A DNA stretch of 64,000 nt from Anaeromassilibacillus senegalensis (GTDB taxonomy: Bacteria > Bacillota > Clostridia > Oscillospirales > Acutalibacteraceae). Made by a program: the position numbers and the translations under genes. Under the pieces are notes generated by a model. The model did no database searches. It saw only the letters and a list, made by a program, of their open reading frames with translations, and had not been told where the DNA came from. The stretch covers positions 96,403-160,402 of the forward strand of contig NZ_LN868535.1 of assembly GCF_001261775.1 (NCBI RefSeq), given 5' to 3'. Shown here one piece after another: positions 58,578-64,000 of this stretch (position 1 is the stretch's first letter; each line of letters starts with the position of its first letter).

Positions 58578-58670
58578 ATCAATGGGGGGCTCGCACTGGC
58601 GGGCTGAGAGTAAGCGGAATGGAGCTTTGACCCAAAACCTGATTTGGATAATGCCAACGTAGGGAACCAC
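58578..58670 (+). promoter_or_regulatory. TPP riboswitch (THI element)
   Basis: GGGGGGCTCGCACTGG, GGGCTGAGAGT and ACCTGATTTGGATAATGCC with AACGTAGGGAA, all in register. Followed by its terminator. Second thiamine switch in the window. Confidence 0.95.
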
Positions 58671-58680
58671 ACGATTTTTC

Positions 58681-58710
58681 GGGGACATGCTTTGGGCGTG
58701 TCCCCTTTTG
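58681..58710 (+). terminator. Riboswitch-controlled terminator before thiE
   Basis: GGGGACATGC and GCGTGTCCCC pair, then TTTTGTCGTTTT. Expression platform of the upstream aptamer. Confidence 0.85.
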
Positions 58711-58757
58711 TCGTTTTGATCCGCTGCATATCCAGTGAAAGAAAGAAGGATTTCCCA

Positions 58758-59405
58758 ATGAACGCAATTGATTGCAGCCTGTACCTGGTAACCAACAGCG
58801 ACCCGTTCCCGGAGGAACGATTCCTCAAGATTATAGAAGAAGCTTTGCAAAACGGAGTGACTCTGTTGCAGCTTCGGGAAAAGGAACTGACCGGACGCGC
58901 GTACTATGAACGCGCCCTTGCCGTCAAAAAGCTGGCGCATCAGTATCATGTCCCGCTGATCATCGACGACCGCGTCGACATTGCACTGGCGGCGGATGCG
59001 GACGGCGTCCACCTGGGGCAGAGCGACCTGCCTGTCTCCGCGGCGCGCCGGCTGATGGGGCCAAACAAAATCATTGGCGCAAGCGCCAAAACCGTGGAGC
59101 AGGCGTTGGAGGCGGAGCGCCAGGGCGCGGATTATCTGGGCACCGGCGCAATCTTCCCCACCAGGACAAAGGTGATCACCCAGCAAACCAGCACGGATAC
59201 CCTGCGCGCCATCTGCGAGGCCGTGCGGATTCCGGTCGCCGCGATCGGCGGGCTGAACCGCAAAAATGTCCATGTGCTGGACGGCATCCCTGTCAGCGGC
59301 TTCTGCGTCGTCTCCGCCATTATGTACAGCGAGACGCCCGGCGCGGCGGCAAAGGAGCTGGCGGCCATCTCCAACGAGATCCAGGCCATGGGCCGAAAGC
59401 TTTAA
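58758..59405 (+). CDS. thiE: Thiamine-phosphate synthase
   Basis: 215 residues from the ATG at 58758 behind AAGAAGGA. TIM barrel with YLVTNSD, TLLQLREKEL, LIIDDRVDIALAADADGVHLGQ, IGASAKTVEQA, YLGTGAIFPTRTK and VAAIGGL. Joins the thiazole and pyrimidine phosphates to thiamine phosphate. Riboswitch control fits. The other thi genes are not in the window. Confidence 0.95.
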   Translation: MNAIDCSLYLVTNSDPFPEERFLKIIEEALQNGVTLLQLREKELTGRAYYERALAVKKLAHQYHVPLIIDDRVDIALAADADGVHLGQSDLPVSAARRLMGPNKIIGASAKTVEQALEAERQGADYLGTGAIFPTRTKVITQQTSTDTLRAICEAVRIPVAAIGGLNRKNVHVLDGIPVSGFCVVSAIMYSETPGAAAKELAAISNEIQAMGRKL

Positions 59406-59490
59406 CGCGTGTTTCCCCGGTTCTTGCTGGAACATCTCTGGTTTTCCACAGGCCGCGCGCAAAATGTGGAAAACAGACGGCGTTTTCCGC

Positions 59491-59519
59491 TTTACGAATC
59501 TTCCAAAATGCGGTATAAT
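59491..59519 (+). promoter_or_regulatory. Promoter of 59584
   Basis: TTTACG (59491-59496), 17 bp, TATAAT (59514-59519). Confidence 0.6.
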
Positions 59520-59583
59520 TTGGATTACATAAAAATTTTTAAGTATATTGCCGTGGGAATTGTTCCCGCATGGAGGATTCTGC

Positions 59584-60642
59584 ATGAAATTAAAACCACT
59601 GCAAATAGGTGAATTGACCGCAAAGCTGCCGATCATACAGGGCGGCATGGGCATTGGCGTCAGCCTCTCCGGGCTGGCGGGCGCGGTTGCCAAAGAGGGC
59701 GGCGTGGGCGTTCTTTCCGCCGCACAGCCCGGTTTTGGCGAGCCGGACTTTTCGGAAAACACCACCGAAGCCAACCTTCGCGCTTTAGAACGCGAAATCA
59801 AGCGCGCAAAGGAAACGGCGGATGGCAATGGACTGATTGGCGTCAATATTATGTGCGCACTGCGCAATTACAAAGAATATGTCCAGTGCTGCATCAAAAG
59901 CGGCGCGGACTTGATCATCTCCGGCGCGGGCCTGCCGACTTCCCTGCCGGAGCTGGTGGAGGGCAGCAAAATCAAATTTGCGCCCATTGTCTCCTCCCTG
60001 AAGGCGGTCAAGGTGCTGTTCAAGCTCTGGTCCCGCCGGTACAAAACCGTATCCGATATGGTGGTGATCGAAGGCCCCATGGCGGGCGGCCACCTGGGAT
60101 TCACGGCGGAGGAAGCTGACCGGGAGGACTTTTCCGACTACGACAGCGAGGTTTCCTCCATCATCGAATATGTGCGCGGATTTGAAGAACCCTTTGGCAA
60201 GAAGATTCCCGTCGTTGTGGCGGGCGGGGTTTACGACCGCGCCGACATCGACCACTATCTGGAACTGGGCGCGGACGGCGTACAGTTGTCCACCCGGTTC
60301 GTCGCCACAGAGGAATGCGACGCGAACATTCGGTTTAAGGAAGCCTACGTCAACGCCCAAAAAGAGGATATCGCGATAGTCAAGAGCCCGGTCGGCATGC
60401 CCGGACGCGCGATCCGCAACGCGTTTATCCGGGAACGGGAAAAGAGCAAAGAGCGGATTCAAAAATGCTATCATTGCCTGGAGCACTGCGACCCGTCGAC
60501 GATTCCCTATTGCATTACGGGCGCGCTGGTGCGGGCCGTCCGGGGCGATGTGGAAAACGGGCTGGTGTTCTGCGGCGCGAACGCCTGGCGGGTGGACCGC
60601 ATTTTGTCCGTCAGGGAATTGATGGCGGAGCTGGCAGAATAA
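59584..60642 (+). CDS. Nitronate monooxygenase / FabK-like flavoprotein
   Basis: 352 residues from the ATG at 59584 behind GGAGG. FMN TIM-barrel: PIIQGGMGIGVSLSGLAGAVAKEGGVG, IGVNIMCAL, ISGAGLPTSLPEL, VVIEGPMAGGHLGF and VVAGGVYDRADIDHYLELGADGVQLSTRFVAT. Family members oxidise nitronates or act as enoyl-ACP reductase (FabK); the short C-terminal Cys cluster (CYHCLEHC) is a feature of a Clostridial subgroup. Exact substrate uncertain. Confidence 0.85.
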   Translation: MKLKPLQIGELTAKLPIIQGGMGIGVSLSGLAGAVAKEGGVGVLSAAQPGFGEPDFSENTTEANLRALEREIKRAKETADGNGLIGVNIMCALRNYKEYVQCCIKSGADLIISGAGLPTSLPELVEGSKIKFAPIVSSLKAVKVLFKLWSRRYKTVSDMVVIEGPMAGGHLGFTAEEADREDFSDYDSEVSSIIEYVRGFEEPFGKKIPVVVAGGVYDRADIDHYLELGADGVQLSTRFVATEECDANIRFKEAYVNAQKEDIAIVKSPVGMPGRAIRNAFIREREKSKERIQKCYHCLEHCDPSTIPYCITGALVRAVRGDVENGLVFCGANAWRVDRILSVRELMAELAE

Positions 60643-60690
60643 AATGGAGCGTGTTTCAAAATAGCCCCTTCTCTAATTGTGGCGTAAAGT

Positions 60691-60915
60691 AAAACGCGTT
60701 TTTCCGCTTTTCTGAAAAGCGGCGGTATCTCTAGTCGGGACGCGCTTACGGCATGAATTATCTTTCACCTCGTGGAGAACGATTCCAACGCGTTTATCCA
60801 CCTTTCTAAAAGGTGGCGGGATCAAAGGGCAGCGCCCTTTGCCGTTCTCCGCAGAGAACGGAACTCTTTTTCTGAGAAGAGCGAGTGGGAACGAGTGATA
60901 GGGTCCTTTACGGAC
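60691..60915. repeat. Hairpin-chain repeat, copy E
   Basis: Begins with GCTTTTCTGAAAAGC then a variant spacer (GTCGGGACGCGCTTACGGC...), then a second entry stem CCACCTTTCTAAAAGGTGG, CAAAGGGCAGCGCCCTTTG, GTTCTCCGCAGAGAAC and the constant GAGCGAGTGGGAACGAGTG. It contains two entry stems in tandem. Confidence 0.85.
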
Positions 60916-60941
60916 ATTTTGTGCTACCGGACAATTTTCGG

Positions 60942-60981
60942 GGCCGTTGCAGAATACAAACTGCAACGGCCTTTTTTATTA
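60942..60981 (+). terminator. Hairpin with T-run next to copy E
   Basis: GGCCGTTGCAG and CTGCAACGGCC, then TTTTTTATT. The GTTGCAG/CTGCAAC core recurs at 33763 and 61420 beside other repeat copies. Confidence 0.8.
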
Positions 60982-61071
60982 CATTATTAACTTTTCTATT
61001 TGGTCATTAGTTGACCCACCATCAAGCAAAATGTCCCTTATAATAACCATAAAAACAAGAAGGTTTGAGCT

Positions 61072-61419
61072 ATGGGATATTTTGATTATTGCTTTCGACG
61101 ACGTGAATCTAAATCACGGAGAAATTATGAAATTGATATGGATTTGCATCAAAGACTAAAATCCCTTACACAAATTTACGATGCAACACTTTCAGAACTT
61201 TTAAACGCCTGTATTGAGCACTTAACTAATCTTGAAAACCTGGTTGTCAATGAAAAGCAGAAGAATCTGCATCCTATTATCAGCACATATCTTATACGGG
61301 AAAGCAATTTAAAAAAACTGGAAGACTTAAAGGCCTCTTATGGAATCAGCATCCAGCGGTTGGTCAATCTTTCCATAAAGAATGCGCTTATAGAATGGGA
61401 ACAAGAGGACAATAAATAA
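61072..61419 (+). CDS. Ribbon-helix-helix-like protein
   Basis: 115 residues. YEIDMDLHQRLKSLTQIYDATLSELLNACI fits a strand-helix-helix (RHH) DNA-binding unit, and a second similar segment follows (LIRESNLKKLEDLKASYGISIQRLVNLSIKNAL), so the protein may be a tandem RHH. AAGAAGG ribosome site. AT-rich and flanked by hairpin-chain repeats on both sides, which fits a small inserted cassette. Confidence 0.65.
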   Translation: MGYFDYCFRRRESKSRRNYEIDMDLHQRLKSLTQIYDATLSELLNACIEHLTNLENLVVNEKQKNLHPIISTYLIRESNLKKLEDLKASYGISIQRLVNLSIKNALIEWEQEDNK

Positions 61420-61477
61420 GGGGCGTTGCAGTTTGTACTCTGCAACGCCCCAGAATTCCCGCACAATAGCATAAAAG

Positions 61478-61805
61478 GTCTTTAAAGAACTATATCACTC
61501 GTTCCCACTCGCTCTTCTCCGGAAGAGAGGACCTCCGGTCAGGACGCTCGCTAGAGGCTAAAGCCTCGCTCGACGCTCTAAACTACCATCGCCGTTTTTT
61601 AGAGACGTAGAAAGACATATGTTAACAATTGCCACAAGGTGAAAATGATCCTCGCCGGAGGCGCGTCCCGACCGGAGGTCCGCGAACGACGTTGCACGTC
61701 CGCTGCCCTTTGATCCCGCCACCTTTTAGAAAGGTGGATAAACGCGTTGGAAGCATTCTCCATAAGATGAAAAACAATACTCACCATAGGCGCGCGGCCT
61801 GACCG
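61478..61805. repeat. Hairpin-chain repeat, copy F (interrupted, inverted)
   Basis: The constant block ATCACTCGTTCCCACTCGCTC is followed not by the usual stems but by about 180 bp of other dyads (GACCTCCGGTC, GAGGCTAAAGCCTC, GGAGGCGCGTCCCGACC), after which CTGCCCTTTGATCCCGCCACC and the CCTTTTAGAAAGG stem resume. The interior replaced the GTTCTC and the left half of the AAAGGGC stems. Confidence 0.8.
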
Positions 61806-61825
61806 AAATTAAAAAGCGCCCATTT

Positions 61826-62431
61826 TTATCTGTTATTCCAATATTGTTCCAGCTTGTTCTCCGCGTCGCGCAAAATGTTTTCCACAAACTCTTGCGGCAA
61901 TGTGGAAAACCCATGCGGCGGTTCCGGCTGATCCGGTTTCGGCGCAAGCCGCTTTTCCAGCACCAGCATGTCATGCCACTTGCCGAGCTTGTAGCCTGTG
62001 CGCGGATACTTGGCAATCTGGTAAAAGCCCAGCCGCTCGTGGAACGGGATGCTGTCCCGGTTCGGGATCGTCACCAGCGCGTACAGCGTCAGATACCCCA
62101 TTTCCCGCAGGAACTGGAACACGCATTCGTACAACACTTTCGCAATGCCGCGCCGGTGGAACCGGGGAGAAATGTAGACGCTCAGCTCCGCGTCCCACTG
62201 AAACGCCTTGCGCTCGCGGAACGACGCCGCATAGGCGTATCCGGCGATTTCCCCGTTGATCTCACAGACCATATAGGGAAACCCTTCGGAAATTGCCTGA
62301 ATCCGGGCGGTAAATTCCTCCACACTGGGCACATCGTATTCAAAGGTGATGGAGGTTTCTTTTACATAAGGCTCGTAAATACCCACCAGTGCGGCGGCGT
62401 CTTCCGGCCTTGCCAGTCGAATCTGCACCAT
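61826..62431 (-). CDS. GNAT acetyltransferase, phosphinothricin-acetyltransferase-like
   Basis: 201 residues. QIRLARPEDAAALVGIYEPYVKETSITFEYDVPS opening, YAYAASFRERKAFQWDAELSVYI, RGIAKVLYECVFQFL with the CoA loop, and HERLGFYQIAKYPRTGYKLGKWHDM: the Pat/Bar layout. Usual substrates are L-phosphinothricin-like or methionine sulfoximine amines. Starts 16 bp after ychF and is probably co-transcribed. A ~35-residue polar C-terminal tail is extra. Confidence 0.88.
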   Translation of the reverse strand: MVQIRLARPEDAAALVGIYEPYVKETSITFEYDVPSVEEFTARIQAISEGFPYMVCEINGEIAGYAYAASFRERKAFQWDAELSVYISPRFHRRGIAKVLYECVFQFLREMGYLTLYALVTIPNRDSIPFHERLGFYQIAKYPRTGYKLGKWHDMLVLEKRLAPKPDQPEPPHGFSTLPQEFVENILRDAENKLEQYWNNR

Positions 62432-62446
62432 TGGGGTCCCCTCCTC

Positions 62447-63541
62447 TTATACGTTAAAGCGGAACAGGACAATATCCCCGTCCTTCATCACATACTCCTT
62501 GCCCTCCGAACGGACAAGGCCTTTTTCCTTCGCGGCGGTCATGGTGCCGCAGGCCATCAGGTCGTCAAATGCAATGACCTCCGCGCGGATAAAGCCGCGC
62601 TCAAAATCGGTGTGAATCTTGCCCGCCGCCTGCGGCGCTTTGGTGCCTCTGGTGATGGTCCAGGCGCGCACCTCCGGCTGACCAGCGGTCAGGTAGGAGA
62701 TCAGGCCCAGCAGGGAATAGCATTCGTTGATCAGGCGGTCCAGGCCGGACTCCGCAAGGCCCATATCCGCAAGGAACATCTGCTTTTCTTCCAGCTCCAT
62801 GCCGGAGATTTCCGCTTCGATCTCCGCGCTGATGGGCAGCACACCCGCGTGCTCGCTGTCCGCAATTTCCTTTACCTGCTTGAAATAGGGGTTGTTCTCA
62901 ATACCGCCCTTGAAATCGTCCTCGCTCACGTTGGCGGCATAGATCACGGGCTTGTTCGTCAGCAGGGACACAGTGGAAAGAAGCTCGGCCTCCTCCGGCG
63001 TACATTCCACACTGCGCGCGGACTTGCCCGCGTTCAGCGTCTCCTTGACGCGGTGGAAAAAGTCCAGCTCTTCCTGATACTTTTTATCAGCTTTCAGCAT
63101 CTTCTGGGTTTTGTCGATCCGGCGGTCCAGCACCTCGATGTCGGAAAGAATCAGTTCCAAATTGATGGTCTCGATGTCGCGCTTGGGATCGATGCTGCCT
63201 TCCACATGAACGATGTCGTCGTTGACGAAACAGCGCACCACATGGACGATCGCATCCACCTCACGGATATTGGCAAGGAACTTGTTGCCCAATCCCTCGC
63301 CCTTGCTGGCGCCGCGCACCAGACCGGCGATGTCTACAAACTCGATGGTTGCAGGGGTATATTTTTCCGGATGATACATTTCCGCCAGCGCGTCCAGACG
63401 CTTGTCCGGCACCGCGACGACGCCGACGTTCGGCTCGATGGTACAAAACGGATAGTTTGCGGACTGCGCGCCCGCGTTGGTGATGGCGTTAAACAGGGTG
63501 CTCTTGCCGACGTTCGGCAGGCCTACGATTCCCAGCTTCAT
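62447..63541 (-). CDS. ychF: Ribosome-associated ATPase YchF (OLA1-like)
   Basis: 364 residues, family length. G1 GLPNVGKST at 6-14, G3 [17 protein letters not shown], and the [10 protein letters not shown] motif (NxxE in YchF, favouring ATP over GTP). Helical coiled-coil middle and TGS domain near the end (IIxTEGxxxR-type, [21 protein letters not shown]). Binds ribosomes and takes part in stress response. Upstream gene of the acetyltransferase. Confidence 0.96.
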   Translation of the reverse strand: MKLGIVGLPNVGKSTLFNAITNAGAQSANYPFCTIEPNVGVVAVPDKRLDALAEMYHPEKYTPATIEFVDIAGLVRGASKGEGLGNKFLANIREVDAIVHVVRCFVNDDIVHVEGSIDPKRDIETINLELILSDIEVLDRRIDKTQKMLKADKKYQEELDFFHRVKETLNAGKSARSVECTPEEAELLSTVSLLTNKPVIYAANVSEDDFKGGIENNPYFKQVKEIADSEHAGVLPISAEIEAEISGMELEEKQMFLADMGLAESGLDRLINECYSLLGLISYLTAGQPEVRAWTITRGTKAPQAAGKIHTDFERGFIRAEVIAFDDLMACGTMTAAKEKGLVRSEGKEYVMKDGDIVLFRFNV

Positions 63542-63642
63542 TCGTTCAACCTCTTTTACGTTATTTTCCAGCCATAAGGCATTTGTTTTCTATTTTATTA
63601 TACCTTTTTTCGGGAAAAAGAGCAACAACAGGGTTGCCGGCA

Positions 63643-63856
63643 GTAAACGCGTTTTTCCACCTTTCTAAAAGGTGGCGGGATCAAAGGGCAGAGCCCTTTG
63701 CCGTTCTCCGCAGAGAACGGAACTCTCTTCCTGAGAAGAGCGAGTGGGAACGAGTGATATGGTTCTTTGAGAGACATTAAGCTGCCTCTGGGGCTTTTCT
63801 GTGGTTCTCCGGCTTCCGCCGGGGATGTACGTCGCTTTAAAATGCGACAGCAAAGA
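63643..63856. repeat. Hairpin-chain repeat, copy G (long form)
   Basis: Order as in copy B but reversed: CCACCTTTCTAAAAGGTGG, CAAAGGGCAGAGCCCTTTG, GTTCTCCGCAGAGAAC, CTCTTCCTGAGAAGAG, constant GAGCGAGTGGGAACGAGTG, then CCGGCTTCCGCCGG and ACGTCGCTTTAAAATGCGAC. Best copy for building a consensus. Confidence 0.9.
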
Positions 63857-64000
63857 CTTTTTGTTACTTTAAAAAAAGTAAAACAAATTTTATCAAAGCA
63901 ACTTTTCATATTGCAGAGACAATGAAATGCTTTTGGAACGCAAAAGCAATTTTGTTGCGCAAGCAATGATTCTGTCAAAGCTTTTATTCTGTTTCATGTG
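63857..64000. other. AT-rich end of the window, no gene recognised
   Basis: AAAGACTTTTTGTTACTTT and following bases continue a motif also seen before copy B (TAGTCTTTATTG), so the repeat family may extend further than counted here. No credible start codon and ribosome site. Confidence 0.4.

Noticed and set aside
57717..59867. A 716-residue minus-strand frame across blaR1, the riboswitch and thiE
   Set aside because: It crosses a TPP aptamer and two well supported genes and has no recognisable domain.
63598..63978. A 126-residue minus-strand frame at the right end
   Set aside because: It runs through hairpin-chain copy G and has no ribosome site or family pattern.

Overview
The window comes from a low-to-moderate GC Gram-positive anaerobe of the Clostridia, most likely Oscillospiraceae/Ruminococcaceae. 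This rests on the glmU-prs-pth-mfd gene order, pyruvate phosphate dikinase, an ECF thiamine transporter (ThiT), LCP and YfhO/CsbB-type envelope genes, SipW-class secretion, abundant sigma-A style promoters and AGGAGG ribosome sites. No rRNA, tRNA, transposase, integrase or phage structural gene was found. The species is not identifiable from the sequence alone. Layout: 1-4800 holds the start of a large surface protein running off the left edge, then an AT-rich regulatory island with two XRE repressors, each followed by a related 80-residue protein, and two divergent promoters whose repeats look like repressor operators. 4837-14409 is core metabolism and maintenance: ppdK, then a shortened glmU, prs, pth and mfd. 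14460-19676 is a cluster of small secreted and membrane proteins of unknown role, broken by two XRE genes and a SLOG-family protein. 19733-26841 has a lipoprotein, a TPP riboswitch with thiT, an unknown 391-residue protein and a very large secreted GH63-type glycosidase. 27080-28413 is the most unusual stretch: CRISPR-like repeats, several with compensating changes in the hairpin stem, no cas genes, and in the middle a complete type I toxin-antitoxin locus (32-residue holin-like toxin with a convergent antisense RNA). 28437-32945 has mnmA, a small acidic partner gene, a CpXC protein and asnB. 32946-42470 mixes repeats, an XRE gene, a lipoprotein, a FlK-like thioesterase, membrane proteins, two candidate non-coding RNAs, a phage-like sigma factor pair, a Smr protein, a TVP38 membrane protein, an acetyltransferase, an LCP ligase and an HD phosphohydrolase. 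42828-46468 is a three-gene yfhO / 53-residue membrane protein / csbB operon predicted to decorate a cell wall polymer. 47146-50225 is a MerR-controlled ABC transporter with a 19-bp-spacer promoter. 50504-53304 is a cadC-like regulator, a free heavy-metal-binding domain and a cadA-type ATPase that is broken by a 196-bp duplication which looks like an assembly or read artefact. 53393-58463 holds a split TSUP permease, two uncharacterised genes, an XRE gene and a blaI/blaR1-type pair. 58540-63541 holds a second TPP riboswitch with thiE, a nitronate monooxygenase/FabK-like flavoenzyme, an RHH-like gene, an acetyltransferase and ychF. A modular family of hairpin-chain repeats (seven copies, all intergenic) runs through the whole window and is the main unexplained structural feature. 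How genes connect: thiT (uptake) and thiE (synthesis) answer to the same ligand through separate riboswitches; yfhO/csbB and LCP act on surface polymers; cadC/HMA/cadA form one metal-efflux unit; mfd, pth and prs form the usual housekeeping block; the XRE genes, the type I TA and the CRISPR-like relic point to repeated passage of mobile elements.
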